Positions 17,943 through 27,109 of a DNA stretch of 64,000 bases are shown here, in pieces (position 1 is the first letter of the stretch; every line of letters begins with the position of its first letter). The DNA is from CAVPKN01 sp963832835 (GTDB lineage Bacteria; Chlamydiota; Chlamydiia; Chlamydiales; JAAKFR01), in contig CAWHVD010000001.1 of the NCBI GenBank assembly GCA_963832835.1, positions 930,001 through 994,000 of the forward strand. The letters are read 5' to 3'. Made by a program: the position numbers and the translations under genes. The notes beneath the pieces are model-generated. The model saw nothing but the letters and a program-made list of their open reading frames with translations. It was not told the DNA's origin and did no database searches.

Positions 17943-19019
17943 CTATTTGACATGGGCGCAATATGCCCTCTTTGATTTTTTCAAGATATAAACAACAGAG
18001 AGCATGACAGGAACTTCAACGAGTACGCCCACTACGGTGGCAAGTGTAGCTCCTGAATGAAATCCGTACAAACTGATAGCTGTGGCAACAGCTAATTCAA
18101 AAAAATTGCTAGCCCCTATCAGAGCAGAAGGGCCGGCAGCAGAAAATTCTTCTTTTGTGAGAAAATTTAATCCATAGGCAAGCATCGCGTTGAAGTAGAC
18201 CTGAATGATAATAGGAATGGCTACGAATAATACAACCGAAGGGGAATGGAGGATCTGTTCACCCTGAAAAGCAAATAAAATGACGAGCATCAACAGCAAG
18301 GCTATTAATGATAGGGGGTGAAGGTGCTTGAGAAGGTTTTGCAGCCTATATTCTGCCCCATCTCGAAGGGTGATCCAACGGATTATCTGACCGATCACAA
18401 AGGGGATCAAGATGTAAATCAAAACGGACCACAAAAGGGTTGCCCAAGGTACAGTGAGGTTGGTGATTCCAAGAAGAAGCCCCACAATGGGTGCAAAAAG
18501 CAGAATCATGAGAAGATCGTTTAAAGCCACCTGGGTGAGAGTAAACTGAGGGGATCCATCCGCTAGATAACTCCAAACAAAAACCATCGCCGTACAGGGA
18601 GCTGCAGCAAGAATGATTAATCCTGCAATGTAATGATCAATTTCTCCTTGAGGCAGATAGGCTGAAAAAATGTGTTTTAGAAATAGCCAACCTAAAAAAG
18701 CCATCGAAAAGGGCTTCACGATCCAATTGATCCCCACAGTAATCAAAAGACCACGCCAATGGCGTTTTACATGGTGTATTTTGGACAAATCGACACGTAT
18801 AAGCATGGGGATGATCATGATCCATATCAGTACAGCAATGGGGAAATTGATCTGGGCAATTGCAAGACTCCCAATAGCATGCATGGCCACAGGTACAAGT
18901 TTTCCAAGAGCAATACCCACTGCCATACAGACGAATACCCACAGCGATAGGTATTTTTCAAATGTGCCTAATTCTAGTTTAGGACTCTCTACAAGCAATG
19001 TGGGCTTCTTTTTTCTCAT
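17943..19019 (-). CDS. ACR3-type arsenite/BASS family efflux permease
   Basis: About 358 residues from ATG 19019, which has AAGG just upstream; an ATG at 19073 adds 18 residues but lies close to an F1 repeat without a visible ribosome site. Ten hydrophobic segments. Family motifs: AAAPCTAMVFVWSYLADGSP with the conserved Cys used for metalloid transport, LNDLLMILLFAPIVG, and GASNFFELAVATAISLYGFH followed by SGATLATVVGVLVEVPVMLS. Probable role: export of arsenite or a related anion across the inner membrane. No arsR or arsC lies nearby, so induction and substrate are uncertain. Confidence 0.87.
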   Translation of the reverse strand: MRKKKPTLLVESPKLELGTFEKYLSLWVFVCMAVGIALGKLVPVAMHAIGSLAIAQINFPIAVLIWIMIIPMLIRVDLSKIHHVKRHWRGLLITVGINWIVKPFSMAFLGWLFLKHIFSAYLPQGEIDHYIAGLIILAAAPCTAMVFVWSYLADGSPQFTLTQVALNDLLMILLFAPIVGLLLGITNLTVPWATLLWSVLIYILIPFVIGQIIRWITLRDGAEYRLQNLLKHLHPLSLIALLLMLVILFAFQGEQILHSPSVVLFVAIPIIIQVYFNAMLAYGLNFLTKEEFSAAGPSALIGASNFFELAVATAISLYGFHSGATLATVVGVLVEVPVMLSVVYILKKSKRAYCAHVK

Positions 19020-19082
19020 GTGCCTTGAATAGCATGCATTTTTTGAATACGGGATGGTTGCTTGTGATAGCATTTTGAATTA

Positions 19083-19242
19083 TACCATTTCCAGAAAATA
19101 AAGCCATGAAGTGGCACTGGGTAACATGGCAGATTTGGATGATCGTTTCGAAGCCTATGTTTTGCATCTAAGCGAGAAAGGATCATTCAAAACTGGCGTG
19201 TTATACAGTGCCACTTCATGGCTTTATTTTCTGGAAATGGTA
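19083..19242. repeat. Palindromic element F1 between divergent genes
   Basis: 160 bp with TTA at both flanks (19080-19082, 19243-19245). Same arms as the other copies. Unlike most copies it sits between divergent genes (ACR3 and tyrP), so both promoters must lie within or just outside it. The following 19246-19327 contains short direct repeats of TCTTTGATC. Confidence 0.92.
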
Positions 19243-19327
19243 TTATTTCATCTTTGATCGCCTCATCTTTGATCATCATCTTTGATCGCCTTGTATTTTT
19301 TTTGATGAGCCATTACCCTATTTCCCC

Positions 19328-20521
19328 ATGGATTTATCTCATGGTGGAAAGGTCGTTGGGGGTGCTTTGCTGGTTGCGGGTACTGCGATCGGCGGCGGAA
19401 TGCTGGCTCTCCCAGTCTTGACAGCTCCGGGTGGCTTTATACCAGCCGTGAGTATCTATTTCATTTGCTGGCTTTTCATGGCATGCACAGGTTTGTTGCT
19501 GATGGAGGTCGTCTTGTGGGGTGAAAAGGAAGAGAACATCGTTTCGATGGCCCGTATAACCCTTGGGGTGATAGGGAAAGTGCTCGCTTGGTGTCTCTAC
19601 TTATTCTTGTTCTACTCTTTGACAGTCGCCTATGTTTCTGGAGGAGGTGGACTTGTCGAGGATGCCTTTGAAGCAGTGGGTAAAACGGATTATCCAACCT
19701 GGATAGGTCCCCTTATCTTTGTGTTGATCTTTGCCCCTTTTGTTGCCTTTGGGGCTAAAGCAGTTGACCGGATCAACCTCGTTTTGATGGGCGGACTGAT
19801 TATCTCGTTTTTAGTTCTTGTATTCCTGGGTGTTGCCCACATCCAGTTAGATTTATTAGAAACCATCAACTGGCCTTTAGCTTTAGTTGCTACTCCGGTC
19901 ATCTTCACCTCATTTGGCTTTCAGGGGCTTGTGCCTACATTGACACACTACCTTGACCGCAAGCCTCACACAGTGAAATGGGCAATCATCTGTGGCAGCG
20001 CAGTGCCTCTTGTGTTCTATATCATTTGGGAGGGCTTAATTCTCGGCGTTGTACCCTTAGAAAAAATAGAAGAGGCTCGTTTACTCGGACAGTCGGCTGT
20101 AGCTCCTTTAAAGAGTGTGCTGCATCTTCCTTGGCTCTACCGGATAGGGGAGTGCTTTGCTTTCTTTGCGCTTGTCACATCCTTCTTGGGAGTGACATTA
20201 GGACTATTAGACTTTTTAGCAGATGGGTTGAAAATTGAAAAAAATCCTCGTGGAAGGACACTTCTATCCTTGCTGATTTTTGTTCCTCCCATGGTCTTTG
20301 CCATGTTCAACCCTTGCCTGTTTCTCAATGCTCTCCATTACGCGGGTGGGCTGGGCTGCGCGTTGCTCCTGGGGCTCTTACCTATTTTGATGGCTTGGAG
20401 TGGACGCTATAGGTTAAAGCTGAAAAGTGAATATTCCCTTCCGGGTGGAAGAATCACTCTTAGTATCCTTGTCTTGTTTATCGTCTTTGAGCTGGTCCAG
20501 ATGGTGATCAAATTCTTTTAG
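19328..20521 (+). CDS. tyrP: Aromatic amino acid (Tyr/Trp) transport protein
   Basis: 397 residues, about 11 membrane segments. Starts MDLSHGGKVVGGALLVAGTA and continues IGGGMLALPV, the hallmark first helix of the HAAAP (TyrP/Mtr) family. FTSFGFQGLVPTLTHYLDRK in the middle is also family-typical. Imports tyrosine or tryptophan by proton symport, fitting an auxotroph living in host cells. In Chlamydia tyrP copies also follow glmM-glmS; here only one copy is present and ACR3 has been inserted between. It converges with the SLC12-like gene with only 5 bp between the stops. Confidence 0.93.
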   Translation: MDLSHGGKVVGGALLVAGTAIGGGMLALPVLTAPGGFIPAVSIYFICWLFMACTGLLLMEVVLWGEKEENIVSMARITLGVIGKVLAWCLYLFLFYSLTVAYVSGGGGLVEDAFEAVGKTDYPTWIGPLIFVLIFAPFVAFGAKAVDRINLVLMGGLIISFLVLVFLGVAHIQLDLLETINWPLALVATPVIFTSFGFQGLVPTLTHYLDRKPHTVKWAIICGSAVPLVFYIIWEGLILGVVPLEKIEEARLLGQSAVAPLKSVLHLPWLYRIGECFAFFALVTSFLGVTLGLLDFLADGLKIEKNPRGRTLLSLLIFVPPMVFAMFNPCLFLNALHYAGGLGCALLLGLLPILMAWSGRYRLKLKSEYSLPGGRITLSILVLFIVFELVQMVIKFF

Positions 20522-20526
20522 GCATT

Positions 20527-22767
20527 TTAACGGAAGATCTCTTGGAAGTTCACTGGTTCTGCCGCCACAATGAGCGCTGCCTTTTTGAGATTTTTTAAGT
20601 TTTTTGCATACTGACCATAGACTTCTCGGTACTCAGAAAGGTCCTGATCGATTTTAGGCGCCGGCAAACCGATAAATGTTAAGTCAGCTTCTGCAGAGAA
20701 ATGGTTCATGAGCTTAAACCTTTCCTCATCGCTTCCCACATAAACCTTATAAGAGAGGCCCAGGCGACTTTTGGAAAATAAATCTACAAAGTAATTGAGC
20801 CGTTGTTCGCGTGCCGTCTCACTATTTACAAGTGACTTAATCGTGATATTGGATTTTTTGATTCCTAGTGTCGATTGGTACATATGAGCTAAAACTAAAA
20901 TCAATTCACTCGACTTTCTATTGGACGAATCCCACCAAATGTCAATTTCCTTATCGAGATCGAGTGTATCGGACTCATCATGCATCTTTAAAACCAGAAT
21001 ATTTTTCCCAGCTTCATAGCTCTTTTGGATGATTTCCGGGTATAGCTCATATTCATGACCATTGCTGTTAGAGTGCATCAAAACGACTGTATTATGAGTT
21101 AAGGGGCCAATACCGTGAGCTAAGATGAGCCTTTGGTAGCCCTCCGTTACATTCTCGGTTTTATCGACTGAAACAAAGCCTTGCATTTTGTATTTTTTGA
21201 GGGAACTGCTAATGACTTTTTCGACAGTTTCCGTGTTATAGGGACTACTCGAGTCAATGATGCTGGCGAAGGTTAAAAAACTGCCCCCTTTTGTCAATTT
21301 GGATGAAAAATTGAGTAAATAAGCAGGGGGTGTCACAGAAGGGGAAAAAATAAGTAAATGCGGCCGCCAGCTTCGGGCTGCAAAAGCAGCATTTTTTAAA
21401 CGATAAACCGTCTTTTTGATAAAGAGCATCAAAATGCCAAAGCAGATGTCATCCCAAGTGGAGCTGAGTTGCCTTCCTCTGAAAAAATAAATGATAAATA
21501 CGAAGCTGAGAGCAACAATGGTGGCTCCCGCATTGATCATTAGCATGGCGAGTAAACAGAGTAGCGCACCGCTAAAAGAGGCCCACGCCGGAATCTTGAA
21601 AGTCGGTCTCCAACTAGGGTTCCCCATCACTGTTTCCAGTCCACACACCAGATTTAACATCCCATAAGAAATCAAGAAAAACATAGTCAGGATAGGTGCA
21701 ATGATGTTGATATCACCCATTACCACAAACACAGTGGAGAGGAGGAGCGTGAAAAAGGTCGCGATGCGAGGCTCTGAGTTCTTCCCATGTTCCTTGCTTA
21801 AAAAACGAAATAAAATACCATCCTCAGCAAGAGCTTGGAGTGTGCGGGGAGCGGCTAGGATGCCTCCGATGGCGCTTGAAATGGTGGCTCCCCAGATACC
21901 GGCAATAATGAGGAAACTCCAACGAGCCATCTCTTTACAAATCATGGTGTTTTCGGCAAGCACGTTGCATGGAACGCGGTACCAAAGGAAAATGGCCAGA
22001 AATAAATAGATGATCAGTCCCGTAAGTGCAGCCGCGAGCGTTCCAATTGGCAATGAACGGCTGGGATTTTTTAAGATGCCCGACATGGACATACCCGCTT
22101 CGATGCCAGTCATTGCAGGAAAGAAAATTGCAAATGCAGCCCAGTAGCTCATGCGTCCTGAAATTTCGGTCATCGTAGAGCAATCGATCTCCTTGTTGCC
22201 TAAAAATAAAGATACTAAGGATGCCAAGATCACTGAGAAGGTGATCAATTGGGTTTTCATTACAAACCGTGTTGAAAGAAAGCCTAACATGCCTAGCCCT
22301 GCAAGAGTTATTAGACTGACTGTTTTAACTGCAAAGGCCGGCTGGAGAACGTGCACCGTTTCAGCAAATCCCAAGACGAAAAAAGCAAGACCAATTGCCT
22401 GCCCCAGATAAAGCGGAATTCCGATTGCAGAACCAAAATCAATACCAAGCGACCTGGAAACAATATAATATGCTCCACCCTTATTCACCTTCATATTGGT
22501 GGTGATAGAGGCGATAGATAAGGCCGCTAGCAAGGTGATCAAGGAGGAAAGGCAAATAATAGTAAGTGTGGGAATAATGCCTATTTTTCCCAGAACCATC
22601 CCCAACCGCAAATACATAATGACGCCAAAAATGGCCAGCGAGCTGGGTAGATAGACACCCATAAAGGTTCCGTAGGTTTGCCCGGCATCTACTTCTTGGG
22701 ATGGCTGTGCGGGTATTTCTTGTCTTCGAAAACGGAATTTCTTAAAAAGCCGTGCTGTAATTTCCAT
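20527..22767 (-). CDS. APC/SLC12-like cation-chloride cotransporter or amino acid permease with long C-terminal domain
   Basis: 746 residues. An N-terminal cytoplasmic tail is followed by YGTFMGVYLPSSLAIFGVIM, then YLRLGMVLGKIG, NKGGAYYIVSRSLGIDFGSA and FPAMTGIEAGMSMSGILKNP, which closely resemble SLC12 family transporters; about 12 membrane helices end near residue 440. The remaining 300 residues form a soluble domain (THNTVVLMHSNSNGHEYELY, LVLAHMYQSTLGIKKSNITI), like the regulatory C-terminus of cation-chloride cotransporters. Not part of the chlamydial core as I know it, so probably acquired. Ion preference cannot be read. Confidence 0.78.
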   Translation of the reverse strand: MEITARLFKKFRFRRQEIPAQPSQEVDAGQTYGTFMGVYLPSSLAIFGVIMYLRLGMVLGKIGIIPTLTIICLSSLITLLAALSIASITTNMKVNKGGAYYIVSRSLGIDFGSAIGIPLYLGQAIGLAFFVLGFAETVHVLQPAFAVKTVSLITLAGLGMLGFLSTRFVMKTQLITFSVILASLVSLFLGNKEIDCSTMTEISGRMSYWAAFAIFFPAMTGIEAGMSMSGILKNPSRSLPIGTLAAALTGLIIYLFLAIFLWYRVPCNVLAENTMICKEMARWSFLIIAGIWGATISSAIGGILAAPRTLQALAEDGILFRFLSKEHGKNSEPRIATFFTLLLSTVFVVMGDINIIAPILTMFFLISYGMLNLVCGLETVMGNPSWRPTFKIPAWASFSGALLCLLAMLMINAGATIVALSFVFIIYFFRGRQLSSTWDDICFGILMLFIKKTVYRLKNAAFAARSWRPHLLIFSPSVTPPAYLLNFSSKLTKGGSFLTFASIIDSSSPYNTETVEKVISSSLKKYKMQGFVSVDKTENVTEGYQRLILAHGIGPLTHNTVVLMHSNSNGHEYELYPEIIQKSYEAGKNILVLKMHDESDTLDLDKEIDIWWDSSNRKSSELILVLAHMYQSTLGIKKSNITIKSLVNSETAREQRLNYFVDLFSKSRLGLSYKVYVGSDEERFKLMNHFSAEADLTFIGLPAPKIDQDLSEYREVYGQYAKNLKNLKKAALIVAAEPVNFQEIFR

Positions 22768-22797
22768 ATCAATTCCCGTGTTTTTAATAAATTATTT

Positions 22798-22909
22798 ATG
22801 ACTATTCACCGGCCGCCAGGGTCCTCTAGGAAAGACGTACTTTGTTAGGGTGGGTGGATAGGCGCCAGAGAGGCTTTTAACCGAAAAGATAGATTACCTG
22901 AATAGTTAC
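22798..22909 (+). repeat. Repeat family F4 (intergenic copy)
   Basis: 112 bp starting ATGACTATTCACCGGCC and ending GATTACCTGAATAGTTAC; it shares AGAGAGGCTTTTAACC with the copy at 59187-59301. Ends are inverted (GACTATTCA / TGAATAGTTAC). It sits in the 302-bp divergent gap between the SLC12-like gene and the BI-1 gene; the rest of the gap (22910-23069) should carry the BI-1 promoter, with GGGAG just before its ATG. Confidence 0.75.
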
Positions 22910-23069
22910 AGTCACTCGACTATAGTGCAATGTTCATTTAAACGAAAGCCGGCTCTATTTGATAACGCATAAATCCTTTTTTGACTTAGGAAGGGGGAGT
23001 CAGCCAGATAGTGGCCAAAAATCTACTGGTTCCTCTATAATTCTGCTTTTGTAAGTAAGGGAGTTAATT

Positions 23070-23789
23070 ATGGGTATGTTTGACCGTGATTACGTATTAG
23101 ACACACGCCAAGAGCAGGCGGTAGGAACGTTTTCTTCTCGTGTTTATGGGTGGATGGCAGTAGGTCTGGGATTTTCCGCTTCGATTGCTTATGTCATTTT
23201 CCGCACTGGAATGTTCATGAAGCTTATGCCATTTTGGTGGGTGATTAGCTTGGCTACTTTTGGCATTGCCATGGGGTTCAACGCAGGTGTTCAAAAATTT
23301 TCAATCGGCGGAATTGTCGGGATGTTTATGGCCTATGCGGGCCTGCAAGGTGTGCTATTTGGAACTATCCTGCCCCTGTTTGCTGCGGCTTATGGTGGTC
23401 AGGTCATTTGGCTTGCATTTGTCACCGCATCGGCTATTTTCCTGCTGGCCATGGGTTATGGGATGTTTACACGCAATGATCTAACTAGTCTGGGGCGGAT
23501 TTTAACCTTTGGCTTGATTGGGCTGCTGGCCGTGACGTTCCTCTACATGATCCTATCCTTTTTCATGCAGCTCACTTTCTTGAATTTGCTGATCAGCTAC
23601 CTCGGCCTTGTGATCTTCATTGGATTGACAGCCTATGATGCCCAAACAATCCGCCGTTTCAGCCTGCAAGCGGATGTAGGCTCGGTAGCCTCTTACAAGC
23701 TCTCGATTGTCATGGCATTGAAAATGTACATCAATGTGATCATGATTTTCTGGTACTTGCTACGCATTTTTTCTAATAATAGACGCTAA
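23070..23789 (+). CDS. Bax inhibitor-1 / YccA family membrane protein
   Basis: 239 residues, seven membrane segments. Begins MGMFDRDYVLDTRQEQAVGT, followed by RVYGWMAVGLGFSASIAY; the C-terminal signature GLTAYDAQTIRRF and the polar end (SIVMALKMYINVIMIFWYLL) are typical of BI-1/YccA. Family members act as ion/calcium leak or protease-modulating proteins; a homologue lies next to ftsY in Chlamydia as I recall (CT819 region). Preceded by TAAGGGAG ribosome site. Its TAA stop (23787-23789) is the left target duplication of F2, and before insertion it overlapped the ftsY stop. Confidence 0.9.
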   Translation: MGMFDRDYVLDTRQEQAVGTFSSRVYGWMAVGLGFSASIAYVIFRTGMFMKLMPFWWVISLATFGIAMGFNAGVQKFSIGGIVGMFMAYAGLQGVLFGTILPLFAAAYGGQVIWLAFVTASAIFLLAMGYGMFTRNDLTSLGRILTFGLIGLLAVTFLYMILSFFMQLTFLNLLISYLGLVIFIGLTAYDAQTIRRFSLQADVGSVASYKLSIVMALKMYINVIMIFWYLLRIFSNNRR

Positions 23790-24115
23790 GGCGCTGTAAG
23801 CAAATAAGTGTTACATTTTGCGGCCATTATAGAGGCCCATCTGTAAACGATCGCTCCTCGGAGATATTATAGAATGTCCCTCTCGTCGCGATCGTTCACA
23901 TCTGCACCTCTCTAAGGCCACCAAATGTAACACTTATACCATTTCCAGAAAATAAAGTCACAAATTGGCACTGTATAACACGCCATTTTTGAACGATCCT
24001 TTCTCGCTTAGGTGCAAAAACATAGGCTTCGAAACGATCATCCAAATCTGTCATATTACCCAGCGCCACTTCATGGCTTTATTTTCTGGAAATGGTATTA
24101 TTTGCTTACAACGCC
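23790..24115. repeat. Palindromic element F2 carrying a nested F1
   Basis: F2 ends GGCGCTGTAAGCAAATAAG and, at the right, CTTACAACGCC; flanks are TAA (23787-23789, the BI-1 stop codon) and TAA (24116-24118). Removing the F1 insertion and one TTA leaves about 162 bp. The last F2 base plus two bases of the duplication form the TAG stop of ftsY on the opposite strand, so the element sits precisely in the former overlap of two convergent stop codons. Confidence 0.92.
23937..24097. repeat. Palindromic element F1 nested in F2
   Basis: 161-bp F1 copy flanked by TTA (23934-23936 and 24098-24100). The host F2 arm would read AACACTTATTTGCTTAC without it; the left F2 arm at 23800 preserves that sequence in complement, so TTA is truly duplicated and F1 is the later insertion. 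Confidence 0.95.
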
Positions 24116-24975
24116 TAAGTGAAAAGATCATCGACAAAGGCTTTTGGGCTGAATGGCTCAAAAGCCTCTAGGGTTTCTCCGGTGCCGATATAGGCGATGG
24201 GTAGGCGGAGTTTCTTTTGGATGGCAATCGCTGTTCCCCCTTTTGCTGTTCCATCCATTTTGGTGAGAATGAGGCCAGTAAGAGGAGTAAATTTATGAAA
24301 GACCATGGCTTGGTCTACGCCGTTTTGCCCAATGGTTGCATCGAGGACAAGTAGAGTTTCATGGGGAGCACCGGGAAACGCTTTTCCACTCACCCTATGG
24401 ATTTTTTCGAGCTCTTTCATGAGGTCAGTTTTAGTGTGTAGCCTCCCGGCAGTATCTACAAGAACGATGTCGCAGCCTCTGTTTTTGGCAGCTTCTATGG
24501 CATCGAAAACCACAGCTGCGGGGTCGCTGCCCGGTTTACCTTTCACAAGAGAGACTCCGATTTTCCCCACCCATTTTTCGAGCTGGTCGATCGCGGCTGC
24601 CCGAAAGGTATCGGCTGCGGCAATGAGGACTTTTTTCCCGGCATTGTGAAAATGATATGCAAGCTTAGCAACCGATGTGGTTTTACCGTTTCCATTGACA
24701 CCGACGATTAAAATGACATGGGGATTACCCTGTATTGGATTGGAAGGTATTTGAGTGAGCTCTGCAAGCAGGTCTTTCTTGACCTCAGTTAGAATTTCCT
24801 CAACGCTGAGGTTCGGATTTTTTTTGTATAGGGCGCGTACTTTTTCGGTGAGCTCAGCGCTCATCTGACTTCCCAAATCAGCTTGATAGAAAAGCTCTTC
24901 AAGCCTCTCAAGCGCCTCTTCATCGACCTTTCCTTTAAAGAGATCGCGGATTTTTTTGCCAAGAAATCTAAACAT
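24115..24975 (-). CDS. ftsY: Signal recognition particle receptor FtsY (short form, NG domains)
   Basis: 286 residues. No acidic A domain: it starts MFRFLGKKIRDLFKGKVDEE and enters the N domain directly. G domain motifs: ILIVGVNGNGKTTSVAKLAY (P-loop; Asn in place of the usual Thr/Ser at one position), AADTFRAAAIDQLEKW, VLVDTAGRLHTKTDLMKELE, LTKMDGTAKGGTAIAI. GTPase that receives SRP-ribosome complexes at the inner membrane. Convergent with the BI-1 gene; its TAG stop includes transposon-derived bases. Divergent from sucC. Confidence 0.96.
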   Translation of the reverse strand: MFRFLGKKIRDLFKGKVDEEALERLEELFYQADLGSQMSAELTEKVRALYKKNPNLSVEEILTEVKKDLLAELTQIPSNPIQGNPHVILIVGVNGNGKTTSVAKLAYHFHNAGKKVLIAAADTFRAAAIDQLEKWVGKIGVSLVKGKPGSDPAAVVFDAIEAAKNRGCDIVLVDTAGRLHTKTDLMKELEKIHRVSGKAFPGAPHETLLVLDATIGQNGVDQAMVFHKFTPLTGLILTKMDGTAKGGTAIAIQKKLRLPIAYIGTGETLEAFEPFSPKAFVDDLFT

Positions 24976-25044
24976 ATTGCACCAAATCGAATGTTATCAC
25001 ATAAGAAGGACGTAAGACAATGATAACCTAGGTCTCATCGAGCG

Positions 25045-26220
25045 ATGAATATTCACGAATATGAAACTAAAAATTTGTTGTCACGCTATGGGGTGCCTCT
25101 ACCTCCTTCTGCTGTGGCAGCAAATACAAAAGAAGTGGTCGAGCAGATCAAAGAATTGGGTTTGACCGAAGCGGTCATCAAAGTGCAGATTCACGCAGGG
25201 GGGCGCGGCAAGGCGGGGGGAGTGAAATTTGCAAAAAATCCGGAAGAGATTGTCCGGATTGCGGAACAGCTGATCGGAATGAAGATCGTCAATAACCAGA
25301 CAGGTCCTTTGGGAGTGACTGCTGAAAAAGTGATCTTTTACGCTCCTGTCGACATCGAAAAAGAATACTATTTGGCAGCTACGATCGATCGTTCGCAGGG
25401 GATTCCCATCTTGATCGCCTCCCCGGAGGGAGGCATGGAAATTGAAGAGATAGCTGAAACGGCACCTGAGCGCATCTTAAAAGTGCCGTTTGGTATCGAG
25501 GGCAAAGTAAGGCGCTACCATCTTTTAGAAATTGCCAAGTTCATGGGATGGGAAGGGGCTGTCCGGAAAGAGGGGATGGAGCTCATTTCCAATTTGGCTA
25601 AGGCATTTATTGAAAATGATGCTTCCCTCATAGAAATCAATCCCTTGGTCCTCACAAAGGAGGGGAAGCTCCTTGCACTTGATGCAAAATGTTCAGTCGA
25701 TGACAATGCCCTTTACCGTCAGCCTGCATTGGCACAATTGTATGACCCTTCACAATCGACAACAAATGAGGTGATGGCTAAAGAATACGATCTCGCTTTC
25801 ATTGGCTTAGATGGAGAGATCGGATGTTTGGTGAATGGTGCAGGTCTTGCCATGGCCACAATGGATATTATCCATCACTATGGAGGCTCTCCTGCCAACT
25901 TCTTAGATGTGGGTGGCGGGGCTACCAAAGAGCAGGTGGCGCATGGATTTAAAATCATTTTGATCGATCCTAAAGTCAAAACCATTTTTGTGAATATTTT
26001 TGGTGGAATCATGGACTGTGGCTTGCTCGCAAAAGGCATTGTGGAGGCCTGTAAAAATGATCCATTGCGTGTCCCTTTGGTGGTGCGTATGGAAGGCACC
26101 AACGTAGACAATGGTAAGAAGATTTTAAAAGAGTCAAATCTCAACATTATTACGGCAGAGACCATGGCCGACGGGGCTGAAAAAGCCATCAAAGCGGCAG
26201 CAGGGGGCAGCAAGCAGTAA
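25045..26220 (+). CDS. sucC: Succinyl-CoA ligase (ADP-forming) beta subunit
   Basis: 391 residues. MNIHEYETKNLLSRYGVPLP, then the ATP-grasp loop HAGGRGKAGGVK and the C-terminal NIFGGIMDCGLLAKGIVEA and VRMEGTNVDNGKKIL. Forms a heterotetramer with SucD; substrate-level phosphorylation in the TCA cycle. Three bp separate it from sucD. Same ftsY-sucC-sucD order as in Chlamydia. Confidence 0.97.
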   Translation: MNIHEYETKNLLSRYGVPLPPSAVAANTKEVVEQIKELGLTEAVIKVQIHAGGRGKAGGVKFAKNPEEIVRIAEQLIGMKIVNNQTGPLGVTAEKVIFYAPVDIEKEYYLAATIDRSQGIPILIASPEGGMEIEEIAETAPERILKVPFGIEGKVRRYHLLEIAKFMGWEGAVRKEGMELISNLAKAFIENDASLIEINPLVLTKEGKLLALDAKCSVDDNALYRQPALAQLYDPSQSTTNEVMAKEYDLAFIGLDGEIGCLVNGAGLAMATMDIIHHYGGSPANFLDVGGGATKEQVAHGFKIILIDPKVKTIFVNIFGGIMDCGLLAKGIVEACKNDPLRVPLVVRMEGTNVDNGKKILKESNLNIITAETMADGAEKAIKAAAGGSKQ

Positions 26221-26223
26221 ATT

Positions 26224-27099
26224 ATGGCAGTTTTAGTAGGAAAACAGACAAAGATCATCACACAGGGTATTACAGGAAAAGCGGGAAGTTTCCATACAGA
26301 GAAAGGGATGGAGTATGGCTCGCAATATGTTGGCGGAGTCACACCTGGAAAAGGAGGGAAAACGCATTTAGGCCTTCCAGTCTTTGATACTGTCAAAGAG
26401 GCAAAAGAAGCAACTGGTTGCGACGCCAGCCTCATTTTTGTCCCTCCTCCATTTGCGGCAGAGGCGATTTTGGAAGCAGAAGATTCTAAAATTGCTCTGA
26501 TAATCTGTATTACCGAAGGCATTCCTGTGCGCGATATGCTCGAGGTTTCGCAGGTCATGAAAAGAAGCAAAACGAGTCGCCTCATTGGCCCTAATTGTCC
26601 CGGAATCATCACTCCGGATGAGTGCAAAATTGGCATTATGCCTGGCTATATTCATAAGAGAGGCAAAGTGGGCATTGTGTCGCGCTCAGGAACTTTAACC
26701 TACGAAGCTGTTTGGCAAACGACCCAAGAGGGGTTAGGACAAAGCACATGCGTGGGTATTGGAGGCGATCCTTTGAATGGAACCAATTTTATCGATATGT
26801 TGGAATTATTTGAAAAAGATCCTGAAACAGAAGCCATTCTCATGATTGGAGAGATCGGTGGTAATGCAGAAGAGGAGGCAGCTGCATGGATTAAGGAGCA
26901 CGGGACAAAGCCGGTTGTAGCCTTTATTGCTGGCCAAACAGCACCACCTGGAAGGCGAATGGGTCATGCAGGCGCCATTATCTCTGGCGGTAAAGGGACT
27001 GCTCGGGGTAAAATCGAGGCGCTTATCGATGCTGGGGTTACGATTGCAGAAACCCCCGCCGTGATTGGCAGAACCATCAAACAAGTTTTATCTAAGTGA
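26224..27099 (+). CDS. sucD: Succinyl-CoA ligase alpha subunit
   Basis: 291 residues. N-terminal CoA-binding Rossmann fold (GKQTKIITQGITGKAGSFHT), CITEGIPVRDM, and LIGPNCPGIITPDECKIGIM; the phospho-His loop MGHAGAIISGGKGTARGKIE is intact. Partner of SucC. Its stop lies 10 bp before the ATG of the M50 protease gene. Confidence 0.97.
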   Translation: MAVLVGKQTKIITQGITGKAGSFHTEKGMEYGSQYVGGVTPGKGGKTHLGLPVFDTVKEAKEATGCDASLIFVPPPFAAEAILEAEDSKIALIICITEGIPVRDMLEVSQVMKRSKTSRLIGPNCPGIITPDECKIGIMPGYIHKRGKVGIVSRSGTLTYEAVWQTTQEGLGQSTCVGIGGDPLNGTNFIDMLELFEKDPETEAILMIGEIGGNAEEEAAAWIKEHGTKPVVAFIAGQTAPPGRRMGHAGAIISGGKGTARGKIEALIDAGVTIAETPAVIGRTIKQVLSK

Positions 27100-27109
27100 A
27101 AGTGAGTTC

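Noticed and set aside
18979..19421. Short open frames reading through F1 ends (with NDPF, FSGNGI-like peptides) next to several genes
   Set aside because: The same peptides recur at every F1 copy because they are translations of the palindrome; not genes.
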